DNA of 64,000 nt from Embiotoca jacksoni (Eukaryota > Chordata > Actinopteri > Embiotocidae), in the NCBI GenBank assembly GCA_022577435.1, contig JAKOON010000028.1:4968872-5032871 (forward strand), read 5' to 3'. A program made the position numbers and the translations under genes. This document shows positions 13,217 to 64,000 of this stretch, one piece after another. The notes under the pieces are model-generated. The model was not told the DNA's origin. It did not search any database and saw only the letters and a program-made list of their open reading frames with translations. Every line of letters starts with the position of its first letter. Position 1 is the first letter of the stretch.

Positions 13217-13452
13217 CTACTTCTTGATCTGATCTTCCTCTTCCACCTGTGTGTCAGGGTTGTCACTGTCAGCGCTGCCCGACTCTTTCCCCGGCTTCTG
13301 ATGAAGCCACCACTGTTTGAAGTGCGTGTTGAGCCGCTCCAGGATGTCGATGGAGTGGTTGATGACCAGCGCCAGCCAGGCCAGGCCAAAGAAGATCCAC
13401 GAGGCCATGAGGACGCTGTACCACTCTGGGTATACTCTGTCTGGGTTATTGT
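13217..13452 (-). CDS. kcnk17: kcnk17 coding exon 5 (last helix, C-terminus and stop)
   Basis: It enters after a tgcttttcag acceptor. It encodes a short extracellular loop, the fourth helix (WIFFGLAWLALVI) and a cytosolic tail with an acidic end (EEEDQIKK), stopping at TAG 13217-13219. The tail is short for the family. Confidence 0.92.
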
Positions 13453-16229
13453 CTGAAAAGCACATCAAAATATGTCCTTATATAATAAAATTCATATTGC
13501 AGTCAAGATTCTCACAAGGTAGCACCGTCTTGAGACCGAATCGGTTTGTTTTTTTCAACGACCGCCGTGCTGTACCTGCCACAAAGTCTCCAAAGCCGAT
13601 GGTGCTGAGGGTGATGAAGCAGTAGTAGATGGCCTGGGAGAAGGTCCAGCCCTCGTGCAGCTGGAACACAGTCATGGGCACGATGAAGAAGAGAACCACG
13701 CCACAGAGGTAAGACACCAGGTGGACAAAAAAGCGTGTACACTTCTGCAGTAAGACGGGAGACGGAGAAGTGGTGTTAGACACGTTCCAAGGGATCGTTT
13801 TCACTTGAAGGGACAAAACACGCGGTCGACACTTCATCACCTTGCGCCCGGTCTTCTCCTCGATGAATTCAGAGATGTTCCTCTCTATGGCGAGCATGTA
13901 CTTGCCCACTCTGTTGAGCATCACCATGTTGAGTGGTATGCCAAACAGTGCGAAGAACACACAGAAGATCTGGCCGGCTGTGGAACTAGGACTCATGTTC
14001 CCGTAGCCTGAAAAACTGTAAACTGTTAGTGTGCCATCTCACCGCGGGGGAAGAAGAACTGTGCTCAGTCTCACTACAACATGCAATTTAAAGTTCAGTG
14101 TTACAGTATATTGACCTTATTGGCGTCAGTGTTTATGTGACATGGGTGCAAATCTCTTGTGTTTGATCGTCTGATGTCTAACCTATGGTTGTGACCACGG
14201 TTGCGGCAAACACAGCTGAGCTGGTGAATTTCCAGAAGCCGTCCGTGCTGTAGTTGCTTTTCAAACTTAGGCCCGCCTTTGATGAATCTTGAACAACCTA
14301 AAATAAAAATGTAAGATAATAATATATAAAAATAAAAAATAAAACTCACCAACTTTTTCTATCATTGTCGTCTTATTTTTTTGAAAATAAAAGAACATTA
14401 TCTACCATGGACTTGAATCAGACTTTATGACTCACAGTTATGTAACTCCTGCATGTATTGATCCAATTTGTTTCGGCTTATTTGAACATCCTGGGGGTAT
14501 TCAGGTCAATGCATCACAGTTGACAGCAGGACACGGAGGAATCCCTTCTCACCACTGTGTTCAGGACTCAACACTAATGTGAGGAAACACCTAAGTAATG
14601 CATAACGGCCTGAGACCGGTGGTCTTATTATCTAGGACTTTAAAGTTATGATGAAATACTTCCAAATGCCACTCTGGTGTGGAAAATGTTTTCACAAGAA
14701 AACAGGAAGGCTTTTTTTTTTTTTTTTTTTTGTCTAAATGCTCTGCATAATTGTGTGGCGGCACGCATATCAACTTTACTGCCAGCTTGGATTTGTTTTT
14801 ACACAATGCAAATCAAAGCAGCTTCTCTCACATTACTGGGAAGAACCTTCAGCCAATTGTTCTTCAATGTGTTTTATTTAAATTCTGGAAATGAAGTGCA
14901 ACATAATGTGCACATTCATCTAGAAGGAAATGAGTGGCTTAAATGAACCTCATGAGTTTCCAAGAAGAAGATGCAGCTGTTGTATAAATCAAGTCAGGCC
15001 TACTTATAGGCAAAGTAGAACGTGCAGCGCTGAAAGGCAGGGCAAGCTGGTATTTGCATGGACGCCTTTGCCTCCTAAACACCAGTCAAGATTTCAAATA
15101 GGATTCAGAGTAATGAAATGTTTTGTTTTTTATTTTGACCTCATTAGTTATTTCAAATGGTCCTCTGTTGCTTAAAATGTTCCCACGAGCAGGTTAGGTT
15201 ACTGTTCTAGTTTAAGAACGGACCTCAGCTTGTCTCACTACTGCTGTTGATTATTGAGGTGAAGATTAAAAAAAAAAAAATACAAAGTGTTGAAAATCTT
15301 ATACATATTTTAAGTCAGAAAAAAATATTTTGTTGGCACATATGAATAAATAAATGGTCATTTTCTTCTTTTTTTGGTTGGTCTACCTGACCAGGGACAA
15401 CAGATGCAAATTAGCAACTTGCTTCCTGCAAAAATAAAGAGTAAATAAAATAAACATACCAATTAGATGAAAACTTTATCAAATGCATGCCTTTGGGAAA
15501 TATATTAAGCCGCTTTCACCAGCTTGTAGGCACAGTACACAGTACATTCTTCCAATGTCTGACTCAACAATGAATGTTGCTGTAAACTCAGTGATCCAAC
15601 TAAAAATATTTATAATGTCACATAACGTGAAACTAAAGAGAAGCAGCACCAATTTGTCGAAGCAGCTTTGAATGCTCATTGATGCTAAAATTCCCCCTTT
15701 CAGAAATGTGTAACTGTAAACGGGGTACGGTTGTGGTTTAAATGTAAATACAGTGGAGAGAAAACCCACAGCTTGACTGGGATTTAAATTTTTTTTTTTT
15801 TTTTTTTTTAATGAATTTATTTCTTTTCGTGTTGTGTTTGTGTGCCTCACCTGAGCCACGGCCTCCAACCCTTCTTGGTTCAGACAGGTGTACGTCAAAA
15901 GCAGCTTTTTTTTGTTCATCAGTAACGCGCTACTGTCCTTCCTTCCGAGTTCTCCTTCCAGCTTCCAAAACACCACCCCGCCGATCAGCACGTAGGTCAC
16001 GTAAACCACGGCGAGCATGAGGATGGAGGGCACCCAGGCCAAATTGAAAATTTCCTTTATTCCCATCTTGGCTCCCTTGTCTAAACTTGAGGATCCAGGC
16101 AAGCTGAGCGTCTCAAACGTTCCAGCTGGCGGCAGAGATGACTCAGGGTGTACCTGTCTCTCGGGCATCGCAGGCAAATGAACATCCTCCGACACTGTCT
16201 CAATAACTACATTGGCCCGACATGCAAAT
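13217..16229 (-). CDS. kcnk17: Two-pore-domain potassium channel, TALK-2-like, five coding exons
   Basis: Coding exons are 15851-16168 (first in-frame ATG; frame open to the acceptor at 16229), 14183-14297, 13841-14007, 13576-13744 and 13217-13452, giving 334 residues. All introns are GT-AG. From residue 1 the order is: soluble N-terminus, first transmembrane helix (about 45-67), extracellular cap with the conserved Cys of TYTC at 95 and an NYS sequon near 121, pore 1 with TIGYG at 143-147, two central helices, pore 2 with TIGFG at 248-252, a last helix (FFGLAWLALV) and an acidic tail. K2P channels dimerise in the plasma membrane and pass background K+ current. TALK members are activated by alkaline pH. 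The block GVVFWKLEG and the neighbours kcnk16 and kif6 favour kcnk17 over kcnk5. The start is uncertain because an upstream 5' exon may exist. Confidence 0.9.
13576..13744 (-). CDS. kcnk17: kcnk17 coding exon 4 (third helix and pore 2)
   Basis: 169 bp. It encodes the third membrane helix (LCGVVLFFIVPMTVF), the pore 2 helix and the TIGFGD filter, and leaves in phase 1 at GCAG|gtacag. Confidence 0.93.
13841..14007 (-). CDS. kcnk17: kcnk17 coding exon 3 (second transmembrane helix)
   Basis: 167 bp. It starts with the GYGN of filter 1 and encodes the second helix (GQIFCVFFALFGIPL) and the cytosolic segment ending EEKTGRK. The donor is AAG|gtgatg. The next intron is only 96 nt, a multiple of three, and contains no in-frame stop. 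Confidence 0.93.
14183..14297 (-). CDS. kcnk17: kcnk17 coding exon 2 (cap end and pore 1)
   Basis: 115 bp, entering in phase 0 and leaving in phase 1. It encodes the second half of the cap and pore helix 1 up to TVVTTI. The selectivity filter glycine is split over the following intron. The donor is ATAG|gttaga and the acceptor is ttttag. Confidence 0.93.
15851..16229 (-). CDS. kcnk17: kcnk17 coding exon 1 (first transmembrane helix and cap)
   Basis: The first in-frame ATG is 16166-16168. The frame is open upstream to a strong acceptor (ttttgctcctccag) ending at 16230, so 16169-16229 is either 5' UTR or coding continuation from an unseen exon. The donor is CAG|gtgagg, with the exon ending at 15851 in phase 0. 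A second Met at 16066 would start the protein about 10 residues before the membrane helix, close to the usual family layout. Confidence 0.85.
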
Positions 16230-17489
16230 CTGGAGGAGCAAAATAAAGACGAGGGAGAGACTGCAGCACAGGGTGGAGTGTAAGGTGATGACTATGTGTC
16301 AGTATTATTGGCGATGGCTTTAAGTGTTTGACAGAGAGGCATGAGACTGAGGTGCAACTCAAAACACCAGCAGTGGCATTTATTGATGCTGAGCAGTACA
16401 TAATGGAGCACACCAACACCAACACCACACACCGAAATAAAGGCAACCAGTTGTCTTTTATACCTTCCCTGCTTCAGGTAATAGCCTGGAATGGTCTGTT
16501 AAGTTGGTTATGAAATATGTATGTATTTACATAAAAAGCAACAGCTTAGAAAGATAGAACACAAAGAAGACAAGAATGCAAATCAGCATTACTTTCGCCT
16601 CAAACTGTACATTTAACAATGTCCTGTACCGATCTTATTGTAATTGAACCCCTGTAGTCCAGATCACTGTTGGTGTTTCAGGCCGAAATGAACCATGAGG
16701 AGTTTACAGAGTTGTTCTTCTTGGTTTGACATATTTATAAAAACGTAGTTTCAGTTGTGTTTGCATTTCATTTGACCCGTTTCGAGAAAAAAAAACAAAA
16801 AAACGCAACAGGCGGCATCACCCGTCCTCCTTTTTCCAGCTCACATCACCATCTTGATGAATGTGTTTGTTTAAGATAACCCTCTTTGCTCAATTCACTG
16901 CAGTTTCCCATCAGTACACAAGTGCAGATGTGGACTCGCACGAGCACCCGCACCCGCACGCACACGCACACACACACACACACACGCACACACACACACA
17001 CCTACATTATGTGGCTTTATGCACATTAAATATGTCAGATCTTTGGTTTCTGTTTGAATATCATTCAGGTGGGAATTAAAAGTACACAAACAGGAGTGCA
17101 AAAAAAAAAAACCACCACCAATTTACAGCAGTTATTCACAATTGAGTGGAAAAATGTAACGATCCATACCGGATGCAACACCTGATTAAACACATCTTTT
17201 ACTGAGAGTGTACCGCACTAACTCTTTGGCTTAATTGAGGTAGAATTGCAAACAAAGTACATAGAATGTTTTTTCCACTTTAAACACAACAGAATGGATA
17301 GTTGTAACATGGGCGCATATCACACGCATCTGTTTTTCCGAACAAAAAAATATGAGCCTCTACATCCGTTTTTTTGTTTTTTTGTTTTGTTTAACTGGAC
17401 TGCCTATTGTAACACAGCCTGTACAGAAAACAACAATATATTCTACCAGGTCAATATTTTCTATTGACGGTCCTGTCTACAGTCCGTTG
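16230..17489. other. Intergenic interval between kcnk16 and kcnk17
   Basis: Only about 1.26 kb separates the kcnk16 stop codon from the first visible kcnk17 exon. It must therefore hold both the kcnk16 3' UTR and the kcnk17 promoter, unless kcnk17 has a distant 5' exon. It contains a CA-rich microsatellite at about 16950-17001 and an A-run at 17101-17111. I saw no canonical AATAAA in the first 500 nt after the kcnk16 stop. Confidence 0.6.
16950..17001. repeat. (CA)n / (CG,CA) microsatellite
   Basis: An interrupted CA tract with CG steps at its left end, in the short interval between the two channel genes. Confidence 0.95.
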
Positions 17490-17698
17490 TCATATCTTTT
17501 GTGTGCCTTCCAGTTTCCTGGATGACACATCCTCTTCCTCCTCCTGTTTCATAAAGCCTGGATGAGTCAGAACCACCAAATGCTCCATTATTCTGGCTCC
17601 CATATTAAGGACAAGAGCAAGCCAAGCGAGGGCAAAGATGATCCAAATGCCTGCGAGGCTGCGGTAAAGAGAGATGTACTCCTTGTCCGGGTCGGTCC
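17490..17698 (-). CDS. kcnk16: kcnk16 coding exon 5 (last helix, tail and stop)
   Basis: The exon completes the Gly after pore 2 and reads TDPDKEYISLYRSL, the fourth helix and a 30-residue cytosolic tail. The tail is much shorter than in kcnk5-type channels, which supports the TALK call. Confidence 0.95.
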
Positions 17699-19187
17699 CT
17701 ACAGGGGGAAAAACACCTCGTTAGAACATGTTAAGGGAGTTAGAATTCACATGAATGTTTCTACAGTAGGCCAACTGTATGTCGGAGGTGTAAAATTACA
17801 AAATTAATCAAATAGACATTTTAATTTGACAGACGTGACCGCTGTGGTCTTTCCACCACGTTAGCGGTTGTTCGTTCTCTCTACTCACCCACCACATAAT
17901 CTCCAAAACCAATCGTGCTGAGGGTAATGAAGGCGAAATAGAAGCCCTCGCCAAACGTCCAGCCTTCCACGTAGCTGAAGAGCAGAGGAGGGATGACCAA
18001 AAACAGCAGGCTGCCAGTGAGGAGAAACAAACTCACCGCCAGAGCCTCGACGGCTTGCTGGGAAAGAACAGGTCAGAGTACTTTTAGGTTTCACCTGTAT
18101 GTATCAGTTGGGTAAGGCAGTGCTTGTCAAATGTGATTGCTGCATTATGGAAACCAAAAATACAACAAATGGGACTTTTCTGAGGAAAACGGACACGTAT
18201 TATCAGAAACCTTGTGAGGAACAACCGACACCATTCCCCTCTCCAGTCGACCGAGGTGGACGGTGAGACACTTCACAAGCTGTTTGAGGAACGCCAGGTT
18301 GAGCGGAATCCCACACAGTGCGTAAAACACGCAGAACACCTGACCGGACACGGTGCTCGGGGAGAGGTTGCCGTAGCCTGCCAAGCAGACGAGAGGGGGG
18401 GGGGGATTATTAGCAGCCACGTGGCCACCCTGGACTGATCAAACTGAAACCTCACATCGGAGACGCTCACCTATAGTTGTCACGACTGTGCCTGCGAAAA
18501 AGAAGGAGCTAAAAAAATCCCAGTTACTGGGGTTTGTCGAGTTGCCTGAGGGATTCACTCCCTTTTCCCAGGCGTCTAAAATCACCTGCACGCAAACACA
18601 CACGTCACACAATAAAAATATTCACACAATCAAAATTAGGTCCAACTCAGCTTCAACATTTAAACATTTGTAAAAGAGGAAATTGACCCTGAAAGTGAAG
18701 CCAGTATTTACTTTGGCAAATGTTTGGGATCATCACACTTATTGACTAATTAGGTCAAATGACTGTAATATCATTTATTACCATATCTAACACTAGAAAA
18801 TGTATCTTTCTCAGTGTTTAACAAGCTCTTTTCTTTAACATATTTACTCAGGGATTTGCACGTACCCACTTGTAAACAATTAGGTCCAATTAGGTACAAA
18901 TTTAGCACAATTTAACCGGTTTTAGACAAAGTCTTAAACATTCCTTAAAGAGTGTGAAAAACATGAAGGAAAACCTGAACAAACTTCTCCAAGGCTTGTC
19001 CATCCAGACACGTATAATTAACTAAGAAATTCAACTTCTCCAGCTGGAAGTGGTTTCGGTTGTTGCTCTCAGCCTCCCGCTCCAGGATCCGAAATATGCT
19101 GGCCCCTACCAGCAGGTATGTGAAGTGGGCCAGAGCCAAAAGCGCTGTCCGGCTCAGTTTGACACGGATCAACTGGAAGCTCGCCAT
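17490..19187 (-). CDS. kcnk16: Two-pore-domain potassium channel, TALK-1-like, five coding exons
   Basis: Coding exons are 18975-19187, 18471-18585, 18211-18377, 17889-18057 and 17490-17698, giving 290 residues with ATG at 19185-19187 and TGA at 17490-17492. Features in order are a short cytosolic N-terminus, first helix (about 14-33), cap with sequon NYT at 57 and the conserved Cys 60, sequon NST at 86, filter TIGYG at 108-112, two central helices, filter TIGFG at 213-217, last helix and an acidic tail (QEEEEDVSSR). The cap block FQLEKLNFLVNYTCLD closely resembles human KCNK16. TALK-1 is an alkaline-activated leak K+ channel of the plasma membrane, known in mammals from pancreatic islet cells. 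A splice-acceptor-like ctgcag eight bases before the ATG suggests an upstream non-coding exon. The gene sits between kcnk17 and kif6, as in human. Confidence 0.95.
17889..18057 (-). CDS. kcnk16: kcnk16 coding exon 4 (third helix and pore 2)
   Basis: 169 bp, matching kcnk17 exon 4. It encodes a hydrophobic helix (LTGSLLFLVIPPLLF), the block EGWTFGEGFYFAFITLSTIG and the filter, and ends at a consensus donor gtgagt. Confidence 0.95.
18211..18377 (-). CDS. kcnk16: kcnk16 coding exon 3 (second helix)
   Basis: 167 bp, matching kcnk17 exon 3. It encodes GYGN, the helix GQVFCVFYALCGIPL and a basic cytosolic stretch ending VVPHK. The donor is AAG|gtttct. The following 153-nt intron carries an in-frame stop. 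Confidence 0.95.
18471..18585 (-). CDS. kcnk16: kcnk16 coding exon 2 (cap end and pore 1)
   Basis: 115 bp, the same length and phase as exon 2 of kcnk17. It encodes the NST sequon and the pore helix ending AGTVVTTI. The donor is ATAG|gtgagc. Confidence 0.95.
18975..19187 (-). CDS. kcnk16: kcnk16 coding exon 1 (first helix and cap)
   Basis: 71 codons from ATG 19187 to the donor CAG|gttttc, phase 0. The donor is weaker than the others in this gene. The frame stays open a little upstream but has no earlier ATG, so this start is well supported. Confidence 0.94.
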
Positions 19188-19606
19188 CAACCTCCTGCAG
19201 AGAGGAAACAAAACACTGACGCTCAATCGCCGCAAAAACTGGTTCTTCACTTCAGAGAAGACCAACAGTCAAAGTCTCAATCAAATGCACAGATTTCATA
19301 CACGGTTCCCCGACGAAAACGTCCGTCACTGTAGACTGAGGCATTCTGCTCCAAAAAAAAAAAAAAAAAAAAAAAAAGACAAAACTGTGGAAAGTGTGGA
19401 AAAACACGAGAGACGGTTATCAGAGCTCTCACAGCCAGCTGTTCATCCCAGCAACGCAGAGAAAGGTTGATGTTTGGGAAAGCCGTGTCCCACTCTCTCT
19501 GGAAGGGTCATGCTCTCGCTCGGGTTGGTCAGACCAGCGTGGATGTTGATTCACGGGTTGCTCGGGTGACGATCAACCTCCTCTCCTCCATTAGCGTGAC
19601 ATCTGG

Positions 19607-19660
<54 letters not shown>

Positions 19661-22599
19661 TCACCTGTTTCCACTAATAAGGAAGCAGTGGCAGCATCTT
19701 GTCAGCAGAACAAAAGTTAATGTTTTACCTGACTGTCATTGGTTGTTTAAGGACTTGCCTTTGTGGAGTGCTTATACCAGAGCCTTTCAATGGGATCTGC
19801 ATCGCAGAGCTGGTTTTATTGTTTGAATCGGAAACCTGTGGAAAATGTAGTCCAACCGCAAATGATTGGATTCCTGAACTGCCGCGCTGTGTAGAAATTG
19901 CAGTGAACACAATCATGACGTTATAGTTTGAATCAAGCCAAAAGGAGATCCATTTTTATTTAATCAAGTATGGACAAGTTGAAGCAGCATCACTTTAAAA
20001 GCTCCCTTTTTTTCCTGAGTCCTAGAAGTCTGCTAAAACAATCACGAGACATGTTCCGCCACAACGAGGAGCCAACACTGTTTATGGTCAGATGGAGAGG
20101 AATGAGATGACATTTTGGAGAGGTGCAGAGTGCGCTGCTTGATGGAGAGCCATAAACCAAAGAGTTGAAAGAAGCCTCAAGGGAGAACCTGACGCCGTTC
20201 TGACTTCACTAAAGCCAGCATCTTCAAAACGCACGAGAGGACGTGAAGAAAAGCTCCAACTTTCAACGGGTCTACGTAGACATCTTGTCACTGCTCGTCT
20301 GGGAACATTCCAAACTACTGTCTGAGGTGAAGAACCAGTGTACCTAGAATATGGTTGAACCGTGAGAATGCTATAAGGGCAACGTATAACACCACATGTT
20401 ATGAAATGTGATATGCACTGCCAATTTTGCGAGAAATATTAGGAAAAAAGTTTATATATAAAATTTTAAGATGGAATTACTGAATTTGTTTTGACTAGGT
20501 GGAATGCAAAGGAAACAAGTTACACCCACAATATTGATATTTAGTCATCACAAATCACAAATTACACATGCAGCAGTGCTGGAGCAGTGGGGAAGAGCTC
20601 ACCAAAACTCGACAACGGACGACGGGGAAAAACTTTACCTGCTTTGATAAATTCTGCTGCGACATTTAGATGTCGGGATTAAAATTTGGTGTGAACAACA
20701 TGAAGGCACGGATCACACCCTGCCTTGTAATTCAGGCTGCTGATGCTGCGGGAAGGTTTTCTTGGTAACCTTTGGCCCCTTCGTACTAACTGAGCATTTT
20801 TTTTTTTTTTTTTTAAACACTACTGCCTACCTGACTATCGTTACTGACCATGCCCATCCCCTTACCACAGGGTACAACATCTTTTAATGGATATTTTCAG
20901 CAGGATAACACAGCACTGATTTCCTTAAACATGACAATAAACTCGCTGTGCCTCGAATGGATTCCAGCACCCGGCACTAGCAAACTGTACCTAATGAAAT
21001 GGTCCGTGGGTGTGTATGGTGGACTCTAAATAAACTAGACTGCTGCTGTTTAGAAGTCACTGAAGTGACTGAGAGAAATAACAGATAGTGAGTGATGACT
21101 TGGGCAGAGAAGTACTTTCTCCAAGGCAACTCAGCCCAGATGCAAAGTGTGCAGCTGCGTGTCATCTGTCAAACAAATCAATGCAAAGCCATGCAAACAG
21201 ATTGACAGGTTGCCTCTCTTCAGGAATATATGCAGCGATGACTCAAGATAGATTCTGAACACCGGTGAATGCTGTCAAGACTCCCACTGCGTATAAGGAA
21301 GTGTTAGTTAAAACGATATAAAGGTAAACTGTCACACATTTACCAGTCCAATGCTGTTAATTAACTTCATGCAACTTTGTGTGACTGACACTACATACAC
21401 TGAACTATAAATTAAAATCTTACCAACGCTGACTGCGAGCATCCGCAAATAAATGTTCAGTTCAAAGACATGTTTCTAACAGTATTTGGAATTCAAATAT
21501 TGTATCTGCAGGAAACCCTGTACAGACAGGAGGCCTGTGGACCAGTGCATGCTGGGAAAGTCTCCACCTCCCTGTGTCCTTGAACAACAGTGAGCTCATG
21601 TGGATATTTTAAGAACCGGACAATCCATTATTAAAACCATTGCACGATAACTCATTTAACTTCTAAAATCTCTCTGTATGTCTTGTACATATGGTGACTT
21701 CACAATAATGTCGACTTTGACTTTCATCTCATATACAATACTTGACAATTAGAGAGACCACAGTCAACTTTTGATTAAAGGATTTTAGAATGTATCTAAG
21801 GCTGGATTTAAGCATGGAATTATTCCCATGTGGAATAAATTTGACTACTCATGGGCTGATACCCTTCATGGCTGACATTTGTGAACAATCACATAAGGAA
21901 GTCCAATTTCTTGGGTAATTGTCCAGCTGAATTCCACAGTAGCTGCCAAAGCACTATTGCCATTTACTACAAAAGAAGAACTTTGAGTAAGAGATTTAGC
22001 ATTACTAATAGTAAAAGAAAACTAACTTTGTGAAGCAACTGAGACTATACACACAAACATGTAAAGCAGTGTACAGAACAGGCAGACTGGGTGGAGTGGA
22101 GGGACCAATCAGCTGATACTGTGTTTGTTTTTGCCAAGTACACAAGTGAAGAAACTCAGAAGTAACTTTAGCCAAAGAATCCAAGTAAAACCTTATGAGT
22201 TATAACATATTACAATTCATTTACTTTTGATTTTGTGGAAATTGTATAAAAATACACCTTTTACATTTTTCCCCCAAAAAAATTGATTCTAAAAAAAAAA
22301 GAAAGCAGACAGTTACAAGATGCACACTCTGGAGCCAACCGGTTTCCGATAGTCCGCTCCTTCCTCTGACATCTTGAGACAACATTTGTTGGGAACAAAT
22401 GGCACGCTGTGATTTACGCTGATGCCCATTTTATCACTGGCAACATCTCCAGGAGGTCAATAAGTGCATGAATAAGACAGAATGTGTGGCAAGTTTTTGG
22501 AAGAAGTCAAATACATATTTTTGGGATAATTTTTTCTCCGAGCAGATGTGAAGGTTTAACATGCAGTCAAACGACGACAGGCCTCTTTAGAGCTTCTTA
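19188..22599. other. Interval between kcnk16 and the kif6 3' end
   Basis: No coding sequence recognised. It should contain the kcnk16 promoter and any 5' non-coding exon; a ctgcag acceptor-like site lies at about 19196-19201. Simple repeats are an A-run at about 19353-19377, an (AC)n tract at 19609-19658 and a T-run at about 20799-20814. The GC content rises at about 19050-19560, near the kcnk16 start. Confidence 0.5.
19609..19658. repeat. (AC)n microsatellite
   Basis: About 50 bp of uninterrupted AC dinucleotides, roughly 420 bp upstream of the kcnk16 ATG. Confidence 0.97.
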
Positions 22600-63658
<41,059 letters not shown>

Positions 63659-64000
63659 CTGAAAATGACAACAAGAAGAAGAGAGTGATAAGAGAACATT
63701 CGGAAAACTCTGCAGTGTTGTTGCAGTTAGGTTTGTGTGAGAGTATATCGAATGTGGAAACGCTGGCACACAATGTCGAAGCAAAAACAAAAAGAAGGGG
63801 GTGAATTTTTGTTCTCCATCAGCGGTGCTTTTCATATTCAAACAACAAAAAACATGTTTCCTTTGATTCCTATATTTTCTTGCTCCCACTGTTTGAAGAT
63901 CAAAGCTACACCATGTGTAGCCAATGAGCAGTAAACAGATGGTGGCGGCTTTACAAAATCTGAGGTTGATTTTCAGATGGTCACTGGAACAGCAGAAGTC
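63659..64000. other. Start of the next kif6 intron (runs off the right edge)
   Basis: Immediately upstream of the switch I exon. I checked the minus strand for the preceding motor exon and found none; the ends of the window show no motor motif. Confidence 0.6.

Overview
The window is nuclear DNA of a ray-finned (teleost) fish, probably a percomorph. It shows GT-AG introns with a vertebrate-type codon structure, many CA/GT, GAAA, TATC and AT microsatellites, long poly-T runs, Tc1-type transposons with internal stops, and other typical fish dispersed repeats. There is no prokaryotic, plasmid or phage content, no CRISPR array and no rRNA or tRNA gene that I could find.

Layout, left to right. 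Positions 1 to about 13,170 are mostly gene-poor. They hold one unassigned candidate terminal exon (2697-2869, minus strand) and a nearly complete but inactivated Tc1-type transposon (8681-10317). Two adjacent two-pore-domain potassium channel genes follow, both on the minus strand: kcnk17/TALK-2-like (13217-16229) and kcnk16/TALK-1-like (17490-19187). Each has five coding exons, and the three internal exons have identical lengths (115, 167, 169 bp) and phases, the signature of a tandem duplication. From about 22,600 to 63,658, also on the minus strand, lie 16 confident exons and a possible last exon of kif6 (kinesin-9 family). The 5' part of kif6, encoding the P-loop half of the motor, lies beyond the right edge. 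The order kcnk17 - kcnk16 - kif6 on one strand is the same as in human 6p21.2, which supports the orthology calls.

The kif6 introns are large and carry most of the mobile DNA: a second Tc1-like element with long inverted repeats (41105-42635), a third Tc1-like relic inside the motor-domain intron (about 61985-63090), two same-orientation copies of one fish repeat (31380-31760 and 33270-33830), a LINE tail running into a TATC microsatellite, a hAT-like MITE, and a possible solo LTR.

The genes are neighbours by old synteny rather than by a shared pathway. TALK channels are alkaline-activated background K+ channels, and KIF6 is a ciliary or axonemal kinesin. I see no new multi-gene system. The points most worth checking are a degenerate copy of the kcnk17 3' end beside the kif6 terminus, a stop-free 96-nt intron in kcnk17 whose retention would insert 32 residues, an orphan exon at 2.7 kb, and a Glu-to-Asp change in the switch II motif of KIF6. 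All exon boundaries were derived by eye from reading frame, splice consensus and remembered human protein sequences, not from alignment software.
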